Below, piece by piece: positions 48,694 through 57,064 of a DNA stretch of 64,000 bases (the first letter of the stretch is position 1; every line of letters begins with the position of its first letter). The position numbers were made by a program, and so were the translations under genes. Origin of the DNA: Planctomycetaceae bacterium (GTDB taxonomy: Bacteria > Planctomycetota > Planctomycetia > Pirellulales > UBA1268); NCBI GenBank assembly GCA_947449135.1, contig CANFQO010000009.1, positions 1 to 64,000 of the forward strand, given 5' to 3'. The notes beneath the pieces are model-generated. The model was not told the origin of the DNA. It saw nothing but the letters and a program-made list of their open reading frames with translations, and did not search any database.

Positions 48694-49742
48694 CGCCCGG
48701 CGGACCATCGTTGCCGCTGACGATTCGGCTTGGCCGGTCTGACGACATGCGGGCCGAGATTGTGCTGCAGTTCGCCTGTGATCATGGGGGCGTCGGCGAG
48801 CGACTCCAGTTGGATGGCACGCTTGTGGGCCCACGCCGCGGCCGCGACATGACACTGCCGACGACCGTGAAGCTGGTCGACATCACAGGTGATCGTCCAG
48901 TCGATGCGGCCGCGGGGCGGGCCCTTGCGCGGGGCGTGTTCACAGAGCCCGCCTACTGGACGCCCGAGCTTCCCAACCTCTATCGGCTGCAGGCCCGAGT
49001 GCACCGTGGCGACCGCACCGTCGCGGTCTATGACGAGATGATCGGCCTGCGGCGGCTCGGGGTGCGGGGCCGGTCGCTCTGGTTGGAAGGCCGCCGCTGG
49101 GTGCCGCGTGGGCTGACGATTCCGACGACAGGCTTCGATCCAGTGTCGCTGCGGAGCCTGTCCGCGGCCGCCGTGATCGATGATCCTACCGAAGAGATCT
49201 GTGCGTTGGCGGATCAGGCAGGTGTGGCGATCGTCGCGCGGCTTCTAGACGCGGATCGTCAGCCCCTGGAAGCCACTCGTGTGGCCGAACGCATCGCCGC
49301 CTGGTCACTGCATCCATCGGTGGTGCTGGCGGTGGTGCCGCGGTTGGCGTCCGACGAGCAGTCAGCGGCAATCGTCGCCGTTGCCCGGCCGCTGAAGGGC
49401 ACGATGCTCATCGGCCAGGAGGTCGACGGCACGCAGTCGCCTGATGCGGTGACCGGGGCACTCGTCGACATGGTCGACTGTCTGATCGTTGATCTACCCC
49501 GCGATGGCCTGCCGCACGACGCGTGGCGGTCAGGCGGATCGTGGCGAACGGACGGGACTCCGACGGATAAGCCTCCGACAGAGAAGCCATTGCTGGCCCA
49601 GCGGGCCGTGGCCACGGGGACCGCAGCGGAGCACCGGCAAGAGTGCGATCGATTCCAGGCTTCCCTGGCGGCCTGGGGGCTCGCCCGTGGAGCCGGGCAA
49701 CTGCCCTGGGACTGGGCGGGGTATCTCTCCGCCGCGTGGTAG
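48690..49742 (+). CDS. GH2-like protein without glycosidase catalytic residues
   Basis: 350 aa, GTG start overlapping the synthetase stop. The layout follows the Ig-plus-barrel part of glycoside hydrolase family 2: YWTPELPNLYRL (near 91), GLRRLGVRGRSLWLEGRRWVPRGL (near 120-143) and HPSVVLAVV, which in GH2 enzymes precedes the acid/base NE pair. Here PR stands in that place, and the later KPLLAQRAVATG has no nucleophile Glu. The N-terminal jelly-roll domain is also absent. It probably binds a carbohydrate, or has another role. It sits between an acyl synthetase and an E1-like enzyme with no spacing. Confidence 0.6.
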   Translation: MTPGGPSLPLTIRLGRSDDMRAEIVLQFACDHGGVGERLQLDGTLVGPRRGRDMTLPTTVKLVDITGDRPVDAAAGRALARGVFTEPAYWTPELPNLYRLQARVHRGDRTVAVYDEMIGLRRLGVRGRSLWLEGRRWVPRGLTIPTTGFDPVSLRSLSAAAVIDDPTEEICALADQAGVAIVARLLDADRQPLEATRVAERIAAWSLHPSVVLAVVPRLASDEQSAAIVAVARPLKGTMLIGQEVDGTQSPDAVTGALVDMVDCLIVDLPRDGLPHDAWRSGGSWRTDGTPTDKPPTEKPLLAQRAVATGTAAEHRQECDRFQASLAAWGLARGAGQLPWDWAGYLSAAW

Positions 49743-49753
49743 CATCAAGCTCC

Positions 49754-50791
49754 ATGCAGGCCTTCGACCCCGATCGCTATTCCCGGCAGGTTCGCTTCGC
49801 TCCCCTCGGTGCCGATGGGCAGGCGCGTCTTGCCGCGGCCCGCGTGGCAGTCGTCGGCTGCGGGGCGCTCGGCAGCGTGGTGGCCATGACGCTCGTGCGT
49901 GCGGGTGTGGGCTTCGTGCGGATCATCGACCGCGATGTGCCCGAGCTCTCGAACCTGCCTCGGCAGGTGCTCTTCGACGAGGCCGACGTGGCCGCCGGAG
50001 TTCCCAAGGCTGCGGCCGCAGCCGCTCATCTGCAGCGGATCAATTCCGCCGCGGAGATCGAGCCGGTGGTCGCCGATCTCACTCCGGCCAGCGCTGCGGC
50101 GCTGCTGGGGGGCGTCGATCTCATTGTGGACGGGACCGACAATTTCGAGGCCAGGTTCCTCATCAACGAGTTTTCCTGCCGCCATGGCATCCCATGGATC
50201 TACGGCGGTGCGATCGAAGCGGAGGGCCGCGTCATGACCGTGCTGCCTGGGAAAACCGCCTGCCTGCGGTGCCTCATCCCGGAGCCGCCGGCACCCGGCG
50301 TGATGCCGACCTGCGACACGGCAGGCATCATCGGGCCAGCTGCGGTCGTGGTGGGGGCAATAGAGGCTGCCGAGGCGATCAAGCTACTCGTCGGCGCGAC
50401 CGATCGTCTGGGCAACCGACTGCTGGCATGCGATCTGTGGGAGGGAGTCTGGCGGTCGATCGATCTCTCGTCGCTCGCCGAGCACGGCTGCGCCACCTGT
50501 CGCTCAGGCGACTTTCCCTGGCTGGAGGGAAGACTGGGCACGCAGGCGGCTGCGATCTGCGGTCGTGACGCAGTGCAGGTCGCGTCGCCGGTCGGCGTCA
50601 CTATCGATCTGGCCGCGCTAGCGGCCCGGCTCGGGCCGTTCGGGGCCGTGACGGCGAACCCATGGTTGGTGCGTGCTGAGGTCGAGCAGGGGATCCAGTT
50701 GTCGGTATTCGCCGATGGCCGGGCGATCGTGTCCGGCACGCGGGAGGAATCGAAGGCCCGGGCGATTGTCGCCCGCTACGTCGGAGCGTGA
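49754..50791 (+). CDS. ThiF/MoeB/HesA-type E1-like adenylyltransferase
   Basis: 345 aa from the ATG at 49754, 11 bp after the previous gene. ATP-binding GCGALGS (residue about 33), the arginine-finger loop SNLPRQVLF, the adenylation Asp in DLIVDGTDNFEAR and the putative catalytic Cys in PTCDTAGIIGP are present; two CxxC zinc ligands (CLRC and CATC) flank the core. The C-terminal 110 residues (ICGRDAVQV, FADGRAIVSGT) match the ThiF tail of Bacillus-type proteins. It adenylates the C-terminus of a small ubiquitin-like protein (ThiS or MoaD) for sulfur transfer; no such partner gene is nearby. Confidence 0.87.
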   Translation: MQAFDPDRYSRQVRFAPLGADGQARLAAARVAVVGCGALGSVVAMTLVRAGVGFVRIIDRDVPELSNLPRQVLFDEADVAAGVPKAAAAAAHLQRINSAAEIEPVVADLTPASAAALLGGVDLIVDGTDNFEARFLINEFSCRHGIPWIYGGAIEAEGRVMTVLPGKTACLRCLIPEPPAPGVMPTCDTAGIIGPAAVVVGAIEAAEAIKLLVGATDRLGNRLLACDLWEGVWRSIDLSSLAEHGCATCRSGDFPWLEGRLGTQAAAICGRDAVQVASPVGVTIDLAALAARLGPFGAVTANPWLVRAEVEQGIQLSVFADGRAIVSGTREESKARAIVARYVGA

Positions 50792-50821
50792 GACCACGCG
50801 TTCGTCGTGATGGCCGGGGCT

Positions 50822-52159
50822 CTACGATCGGCCCATCCATGACTGGAAGCGGCCGCCGGGATCGCGTGTCGAGCGGATCTGATCGAGGCGGGTCATGTTG
50901 GGCTGTGCCGCGAAGGGAGCGGAACGTTGGCCTAGATTCTCGTCGGCCAGTTGGATACCGACGCTCCAGGGATCCCATTCCCGCACCCTGTCCGCGGCCC
51001 AGTCTGCATAGAGCGGGTCGTCGGCCTCGTGCTTCCACTCACCGTAGAGTGCGATGTAGGTCTTCGCCTCCAGCGAGTAGGCCATCGACGGTCGCGACGG
51101 CGGCGGAGACCAGTTCAGCCAGAGCATGTGGCTGGGCGCGGGGGGTAGTGTGGCAGCGACCTTCAGCAGGCCCGGCATCAGGTGATCGACCGATGCGTTG
51201 GTCCACATATTGTCGACGCCCCAGCGCATCCCGTTGGGATAGTGCGTCATCACCAGGTCGTACATGATCTTCAACGGCGCCGGGAAGAGTGGCGAGGCCA
51301 GGCCCGACTTCGCACGCAGCGGGCAGTCGAGGAGGAAGGCCACGTCTGCCTTGGCGGCTTTCCTCGAGTCGGCCATCACCGTGGCATGCACCTCAATGCC
51401 GGGCTCGCCAATGGCGAGCGCCTTGCGGCTCATGATCAATTGAAACTCGACAGTGTTCGGGACCGATGCCCCGACAGCGTCGGTCCAGCGGAAGACATCC
51501 TCCAGGTGCGACATCCTGTAGACGTGGGTGACATTGCCGATGAACCGCGGGCAATCGTGGAGCTTCAGATGAAACCGCATGACCACACCGAAGAACCCCG
51601 GCCCGGCTCCTCTCGCCGCCCAGTAGATGTCGGCGTTCTCCTCCTCGCTGGCATGCACGAGCGATCCATCGGCCATCACGACGTCGAGTCCGATCACGCT
51701 CTCGCAGGCCATCCCCAGGGCGCGGCTGTTCCAGCCGAAGCCGCCCTGCAAGAGATAGCCCCCGAGGCAGACGCCCTTGCAGTGGCCAGCCGGAAAAAAG
51801 AGGCCATATTTCTTCAGGGCGCCGACCAGCATGGAGCCTCCGCAGCCGGGGCCGACGATCGCCCGCTTGTTGGCGGCATCGATCTCGACTCCCTGCAGCC
51901 GGGAGGCGTCGATCAGCATGCCCCCTTCACGGATGTGATTCTGGGCCCAGCTGTGTCCGCCGGAGCAGATGCTGACCTTGAGGTGTTCGCGTGCCGCCCG
52001 TTTCACCGCGGCGATCACGTCGAAGACATCATTCACCTGCACCAGCACCTTCGGCCGATGCCCAGGATCGCGACTGTTGAAGCTCGTGGCCAAGACGGCC
52101 TGGTCGAAGCCCGGGTCTTCCCGGTGCAGAGTGACGCCTCTGCTTGATGTGGATTTCAT
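50822..52159 (-). CDS. Berberine-bridge-type FAD-linked oxidase
   Basis: 445 aa. VAO/PCMH-fold flavoenzyme with a BBE C-terminus. FAD-binding region: SGGHSWAQN with the His that can carry 8-alpha-histidyl FAD, GPGCGGSML, the GLFFPAGHCKGVCLGGYLLQ segment and GGFGWNSRALG; the family's final motif is present (MTRLDQIRSTRDPGGRFQSW). Members oxidise alcohols, sugars or phenolic compounds with O2. No signal peptide is visible. It starts 22 bp after the PhlG-like gene stop, on the same strand, so the two are probably an operon. Confidence 0.85.
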   Translation of the reverse strand: MKSTSSRGVTLHREDPGFDQAVLATSFNSRDPGHRPKVLVQVNDVFDVIAAVKRAAREHLKVSICSGGHSWAQNHIREGGMLIDASRLQGVEIDAANKRAIVGPGCGGSMLVGALKKYGLFFPAGHCKGVCLGGYLLQGGFGWNSRALGMACESVIGLDVVMADGSLVHASEEENADIYWAARGAGPGFFGVVMRFHLKLHDCPRFIGNVTHVYRMSHLEDVFRWTDAVGASVPNTVEFQLIMSRKALAIGEPGIEVHATVMADSRKAAKADVAFLLDCPLRAKSGLASPLFPAPLKIMYDLVMTHYPNGMRWGVDNMWTNASVDHLMPGLLKVAATLPPAPSHMLWLNWSPPPSRPSMAYSLEAKTYIALYGEWKHEADDPLYADWAADRVREWDPWSVGIQLADENLGQRSAPFAAQPNMTRLDQIRSTRDPGGRFQSWMGRS

Positions 52160-52181
52160 GCCGTGGCTCCGGTGGTCGACA

Positions 52182-53006
52182 CTAGAGGGATGCCTGTGGG
52201 CCGAACGCCGCGTAGATGTCGGGCAGAATGGCGGCGAGATGGTTCATTTCCTGGGCGCAGTGCACGAGCAGGTCGCGGGCCTGGCCGCTTGTTGGCCCGG
52301 CGATCTGGCTGATTCCGCGACCGATCGCCTTGCCAATCGTCGTGTCCATGCCCCGAGGCGCAATAAAACCGCCCCCCATCCAGAAACGTGACCGCATTTC
52401 CGATCCGCCCGCCACGGGCCGCACGTAATGCACCAGCCATCCGGCGTCGAATTGAGGAAACTCAAGGCCCGTGCGGGCACAGATCGCCGTCGCCTCTGAG
52501 GCGGCCAGTCGCGACTCGTCGATGCCGATGCTGGCGGGAGGCACGAAGCTGATCGCACCGCTGATCTTGCTGGAGCCGATGTATTCCACGATGTGCGACG
52601 TGCGGCCGACGTAGTGCGTGAGGTCAGACCGGTTGTCGCCCCAGACGGCATGGACGTGTGCTCTGGGGTGCCAGAGTTTGTAGCGCAGGGAATCGCTGCC
52701 GTGCCAGGCAAACCACCAGTCCCACATCGCGGGCGTCACTCCCGGCATCAGCGTGCGGACCGACACGCGAATTTCCCTGTCGTCACAAATAGAGTAGCCC
52801 GTCTCCACTAGCCAGTCGTCGGCATGGAGCAGGGTGCCGGCGGCATCGAACCCGGGCATCAGTTCACCACTGACTCCCCCGACGAGGACGGCCTGCTGCA
52901 CATGGTCTGGCAGTGGCCGCATCTGCTGGCTGAAGAACCGAGAATAGGGGCTCTCGGCCAGTTCGGCGGCCGAATAACCGATGGTCTGGGGGGCGTGCGA
53001 TCCCAT
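52182..53006 (-). CDS. PhlG-like 2,4-diacetylphloroglucinol hydrolase family protein
   Basis: 274 aa from the ATG at 53006 (frame open to 53048). The sequence follows the DAPG-hydrolase (PhlG) family: MPGVTPAMWDWWFAWHG, then KLWHPRAHVHAVW with a zinc-ligand His, a Glu in SHIVEYIG, and a C-terminal HCAQEMNHLA that supplies the His-x-x-x-Glu zinc pair. PhlG cleaves a C-C bond of diacetylphloroglucinol by metal-assisted hydrolysis. The active-site ligands known for the family all have a counterpart here. The natural substrate is unknown; the neighbouring flavin oxidase and the divergent multicopper oxidase suggest a phenolic compound. Confidence 0.72.
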   Translation of the reverse strand: MGSHAPQTIGYSAAELAESPYSRFFSQQMRPLPDHVQQAVLVGGVSGELMPGFDAAGTLLHADDWLVETGYSICDDREIRVSVRTLMPGVTPAMWDWWFAWHGSDSLRYKLWHPRAHVHAVWGDNRSDLTHYVGRTSHIVEYIGSSKISGAISFVPPASIGIDESRLAASEATAICARTGLEFPQFDAGWLVHYVRPVAGGSEMRSRFWMGGGFIAPRGMDTTIGKAIGRGISQIAGPTSGQARDLLVHCAQEMNHLAAILPDIYAAFGPQASL

Positions 53007-53073
53007 TGGAAACAGCCTTTTACGGGTGAGAGAGGGTCCCCGCGGCACCCCCCGGAAATTGTGCGCAAAAAAC

Positions 53074-53101
53074 TTGCTGTGGCAGGAACGGAGTGTATGT
53101 T
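53074..53101 (+). promoter_or_regulatory. Possible promoter of the multicopper oxidase gene
   Basis: TTGCTG (53074-53079) and TATGTT (53096-53101) with a 16-bp spacer, followed by an AT-rich leader (TTAATTATTAG) and the ATG at 53156. This is an unusually AT-rich island for this genome. Divergent from the PhlG-like gene, so the 150-bp region 53007-53155 may control both. Confidence 0.35.
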
Positions 53102-53155
53102 TTGTTAATTATTAGAGCTAGCGTTCTGGTTTTTTGTTGCAGAAAGGCTTTTTCA

Positions 53156-55954
53156 ATGGTTCGCCGCACCGGGTTTCGATCGGCTTTTCCTGTCCGCAAG
53201 CATGCCGTCCGTGTGGCCCGCCGGGCCAGCAGGCAGTTTGATCTGGAGCAGCTTGAGCAGCGGACGGTGATGGCGGCAGAAAACGTTATTTTCCCTACCG
53301 CATATGCATCCCAGCAGACAGATCTGCGGCCGTTGGATGTAATCAAGAGCCAGAACGGCCTGCTCGAGGCCAACGTGAAGATGGTCACGGCAGGCTTCGA
53401 CTCCAATCCGATCCTCTACGGCGGACAGGAAGTCTACAGCAGCCTCCCGGATGATGACCGTGACTACAACTCCTACGCAATGGCCTATCAGTTCGATGCC
53501 TACGGCACGAAATACTCAGCCGGCTTTCCGGGCACGATGCTGCAGATCAACAGCGGCGACACGCTCAAGCTTCATCTCATAAATGATCTTGCCGGGGACA
53601 ACGATCCCTCTGATCCGGTCTTTACGACCAATTTCCACTACCACGGCTCGCATACGCCTGACCTGAGCCAGGGGGACAATGTCTATGTCCATATCAAGCC
53701 AGGCGAAACGGTGGACGTTAACATTCCGATCTCCACCTACGAAAATAGCGTGGGTGCCAACTGGTATCACCCACACGTGCACGAGGAGACCAAGCCGCAG
53801 GTTGAGGGTGGTCTGGCTGGCATGATCATGGTCGGCGATCCGCTTGAGCCGTGGCCACAGTACAAGGACGAACTCAAGCAAGTGAACATGACCCTCTCGG
53901 AGGTCAATATCTCCGTCGATGGCAAGTACAAAGTGATGACTGGTACTGACAGCAGTTCTTATTATGGTGACGGTTACACCACGGGCTGGCAGAAGCGGGT
54001 CAACGGCCAGATGAATCCGATCATCCGCGTCCGCCCCGGTGAGACGCAGGTCTGGAACATGGGCCAGTTCGGGGCCCGCGGCGCCACGAACTTCGTCATC
54101 GCCGACGACAACCTGCAGAACCCCTGGTCGGCCACGATCCTCTCCAGGGACGGGGCCAGTGCGTTCGTCCACCCCTACACCGTGGAACTCGGCGCGAGTG
54201 AACTGCGGATGAATGACATCTCCGCGCTCACCGTGCTCAGCCCGGGCAACCGTATGTCGATGGCGGTAACCGCCCCCACGACCCCGGGCACCTACTACTT
54301 CATGGACGGATGGGGCGGCGAAGAGGCGAGACTCAACGCAAGCGGCACTGGCTACTACTACGTGCTGGCCACCCTCGTCGTCGAGGGAGATGCCGTCACC
54401 ACTGACACGCCAGTGTTTGCCCCCCAGATGGCAGATCCGCTCTGGAAGGCGACGCCGGACGTCACTCGCACGTTCTCGCTAGAGCAGTTGCCCACCATTG
54501 ATGGTATTGATCCCGACACAGGCAAGCCGATCGTCAACATCGACAATTTCTACGTCAATGGCAAGAAGTTTGGCGAAGGCGTCATGCCGCAGCTTGAGAT
54601 CGGCACGATCGAGGAATGGACGATCCTCAATGCAGGCCCGCTCAACCATCCGTTCCACATCCATCAGGGTGTGTTCATCGTCACGAAGATCAACGGCTTC
54701 CCGATCGAGCCCGACAAGATCTTCCCGAATGCCAATGCCGCCAACTACGTCTCGCCGCTGGACGTGGACATGGTGCCGGCGTTCGGCAGCATTACCATTC
54801 GATTCCGGGTACTCGACTTCCCTGGCAAGTACGTCTTCCACTGCCACATCCTCGAGCATGAGGACGAGGGGATGATGTCGCCGGTCTTCCAGTTCGGCAA
54901 CACCGAGGGCCTGAGGCTGGGCCTTGGCACGTCGTCGCCATCGACGCTCGTTCTCAACGGCAAGGGCAACACGGTCGGCACGATTCGGGCCTTCCCCAAT
55001 TACCAGGGCCCTGTGGTGACCGCCTCCGGCATCGGCACATCGACCGAGAGCAAGCAGACGCCCCCGTTCGCCGGGACAGCCGAGCAGATCAATGCATACT
55101 TCAAGACCCAGATCACCAAGGAGACGATGGCCTTCGGCACCGGGGCAAAGGCCTCGCTCGTAAAGGTCTACGAGAACGGCTCGCTCAAGCCCACGGCCGC
55201 CTTCCGTGCCTTCAAGGGCAAGGCCGGCGTCGGGGGTGTGAGCCTGGCGGTGGGAGCGCTTGGTGAGCATGGCACCGTGAACATCGTCGTCGGCTCACGG
55301 ACTGCCGGCGCCGCCAATGTCCGTCTCTTCGACGCCAAGGGCACGCTGCTTCGTGAATTCAAGGGCGTGCTGCCCGGCAGGTTTCCCCACGGCGTGAACG
55401 TCGCCGTGGGTGACGTTGACGCCGACAACTACGACGACATCATCGTCTCCGCCCGTGCTGGCCGGGAGGCGATCATCACCGCGCTGAGTGGCCGTGATAT
55501 CGTCAACGGCGTCGCCGATCCCGAGAAGTGCTTCACGTTCGTTGCTCCAGGCGGAAGCCGCGATGGCGTCAAGGTAGCCGTCGGCTTCGCGGCACCCTCG
55601 ACGGTGCCAAGCTACAAGCCGAACCTGATCACGACACCGGAAACCGGCCGGAATGTCGGCACGGTGAGTGTGTGGAACATGGCGGACATCTGCCACTGCT
55701 CCACGCACGGAAGCCACGCCATGTCGGGCATGGCCGCGATGGAGGAGACCACTGTCGACGCTCCCCCCGTGCCCGTGGCAACGTTCCGTCCCTTTGGGGC
55801 CCGACGCGGTGCCGTGAATCTCGCCACCACCTACCAGAGCCAGTTAGGCGGGCAGGCCCAGGCGGTGGTCGCGGCCTGGCAGACGCCGCGTGAGGTGGCC
55901 TTCACGGCGATCGGACTCGACAACAAGCCGCAGACGGTAAGACGCAGATTTTAA
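53156..55954 (+). CDS. Secreted multicopper oxidase with LEPR-type N-terminus and FG-GAP-like tail
   Basis: 932 aa from the ATG at 53156. An Arg-rich start leads into [12 protein letters not shown] (near 30-40), the LEPR-type motif that in planctomycetes takes the place of a signal peptide. Multicopper oxidase core (about 45-590): copper ligands [21 protein letters not shown] and [13 protein letters not shown] are complete, including the axial Met. The last 330 residues hold FG-GAP/propeller-like repeats with a calcium-type loop ([16 protein letters not shown] near 770) and a Cys/His/Met patch ([17 protein letters not shown], near 850) that could bind copper. It probably oxidises phenolics or metals outside the cell. 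Confidence 0.85.
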   Translation: MVRRTGFRSAFPVRKHAVRVARRASRQFDLEQLEQRTVMAAENVIFPTAYASQQTDLRPLDVIKSQNGLLEANVKMVTAGFDSNPILYGGQEVYSSLPDDDRDYNSYAMAYQFDAYGTKYSAGFPGTMLQINSGDTLKLHLINDLAGDNDPSDPVFTTNFHYHGSHTPDLSQGDNVYVHIKPGETVDVNIPISTYENSVGANWYHPHVHEETKPQVEGGLAGMIMVGDPLEPWPQYKDELKQVNMTLSEVNISVDGKYKVMTGTDSSSYYGDGYTTGWQKRVNGQMNPIIRVRPGETQVWNMGQFGARGATNFVIADDNLQNPWSATILSRDGASAFVHPYTVELGASELRMNDISALTVLSPGNRMSMAVTAPTTPGTYYFMDGWGGEEARLNASGTGYYYVLATLVVEGDAVTTDTPVFAPQMADPLWKATPDVTRTFSLEQLPTIDGIDPDTGKPIVNIDNFYVNGKKFGEGVMPQLEIGTIEEWTILNAGPLNHPFHIHQGVFIVTKINGFPIEPDKIFPNANAANYVSPLDVDMVPAFGSITIRFRVLDFPGKYVFHCHILEHEDEGMMSPVFQFGNTEGLRLGLGTSSPSTLVLNGKGNTVGTIRAFPNYQGPVVTASGIGTSTESKQTPPFAGTAEQINAYFKTQITKETMAFGTGAKASLVKVYENGSLKPTAAFRAFKGKAGVGGVSLAVGALGEHGTVNIVVGSRTAGAANVRLFDAKGTLLREFKGVLPGRFPHGVNVAVGDVDADNYDDIIVSARAGREAIITALSGRDIVNGVADPEKCFTFVAPGGSRDGVKVAVGFAAPSTVPSYKPNLITTPETGRNVGTVSVWNMADICHCSTHGSHAMSGMAAMEETTVDAPPVPVATFRPFGARRGAVNLATTYQSQLGGQAQAVVAAWQTPREVAFTAIGLDNKPQTVRRRF

Positions 55955-56031
55955 GCTCATTTTTTCGAGGTAGAGTTCGGGAGAGGGTTGTACCGTGGGT
56001 TGCCCGGCCGGAAAGGGCCAATGAGCTTGCC

Positions 56032-57000
56032 ATGAGATCCGCAATCACCAAGACACGCCACCAGCCAATGCACGGCTTCACGCTGGTTGAGCTTCTGGTC
56101 GTGATCGCGATCGTGGGCACTCTGATTGGCCTGCTCGTGCCTGCGGTGCAGCAGGCTCGCCAGGCTGCGGCTCGCAGCCAGTGTCAGAGCAATCTGCGGC
56201 AGATCGGCATCGCGATGCTCAGCTATGCCGATGCCCGTCGCGGGTTTCCATTTGCGTCGGGAAGGCCGCGGCCCGGCACGGTGGCCCATCTGGAAGGCGC
56301 GGTGGAAACCGGCATCGACTACATCCGGCCACAGTCGTGGGCCATTGCCATCCTGCCCTACATCGAGGAGGGGGCGTTGGCGAGCATGTACGACTCCTAC
56401 TGCCTCGCCTGTCCTCCCGAAAGCCAGGAGGAGAGCATCGTGGCCGCCAGCATCAGGATCTACAACTCGGGCTCGAAGATGAAAGGAGCCGTCGATTTTG
56501 CGGCGCTCATTGGTCCCGGGCCCGCGTCTCCCGATCCGGCCCATCGCCTCGACGGGTGGTTCTACAGCGCGAGCCCGCCGACAGCCGACTTCAGCGGCGT
56601 CCTGATCCCTGAGGGCCTTGGCTGGAACGATGCCACCGGGGCGTATACGACATCGATCCGCAACAAGCCGATTCGGCTGGCGGACATTACCGACGGCCTA
56701 TCCAACACGCTCGTCCTCGCCGAATGCAACGACTACACGGTTGATGGCGGCGGCACGTGGACTCAGTCTCGCTATTCATGGCCCTACATTTCCGACGTGG
56801 GCCGCTACACGGGCTTCGGAGCTGGTAGCGGGGCCTCCCCGCTCGAGACCTCGCTCAAGCCTCGGTCGCGTCTCCCAGGAGGCGTGTTCCAGGTGCTGTC
56901 TAGCGACGGTGGCGTGCGGTCCGTGGCCGAGGGCATTTCGGCCACGCTCCTGCAGTCGCTCGCCAGCCGGTCGGGAGGCGAAGTCGCCGCGATCCCGTAA
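56032..57000 (+). CDS. DUF1559 protein with prepilin-type N-terminus
   Basis: 322 aa. A 15-residue basic leader ends in Gly before [20 protein letters not shown], the prepilin peptidase site and hydrophobic helix, then a helical stretch with CQSNLRQIG, conserved in the DUF1559 family. The C-terminal half carries the DUF1559 pattern ([11 protein letters not shown], ending in [12 protein letters not shown]). Planctomycetes encode many of these; they are thought to be pilin-like surface proteins. It lies 77 bp after the multicopper oxidase gene. The stop codon overlaps the left arm of a 23-bp inverted repeat. Confidence 0.88.
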   Translation: MRSAITKTRHQPMHGFTLVELLVVIAIVGTLIGLLVPAVQQARQAAARSQCQSNLRQIGIAMLSYADARRGFPFASGRPRPGTVAHLEGAVETGIDYIRPQSWAIAILPYIEEGALASMYDSYCLACPPESQEESIVAASIRIYNSGSKMKGAVDFAALIGPGPASPDPAHRLDGWFYSASPPTADFSGVLIPEGLGWNDATGAYTTSIRNKPIRLADITDGLSNTLVLAECNDYTVDGGGTWTQSRYSWPYISDVGRYTGFGAGSGASPLETSLKPRSRLPGGVFQVLSSDGGVRSVAEGISATLLQSLASRSGGEVAAIP

Positions 57001-57064
57001 ATGGGGACGGGACTGATTTTTCGGCCGCCACAGGAAGGTCCAAAAATCAGTCCCGTCCCCATTT
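56999..57064. terminator. Bidirectional terminator: 23-bp perfect inverted repeat
   Basis: Arms 56999-57021 and 57042-57064 (outer bases AATGGGGACGGGACTG) around a 20-nt loop. Both arms end in TTTTT/AAAAA next to the loop, and the outermost bases overlap the DUF1559 stop and touch the ABC ATPase stop. It serves two convergent genes. The GGGGACGGGACTGATTT word is of the kind found as dispersed short palindromes in other genomes, so it may be a mobile palindrome reused as a terminator. Confidence 0.8.
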
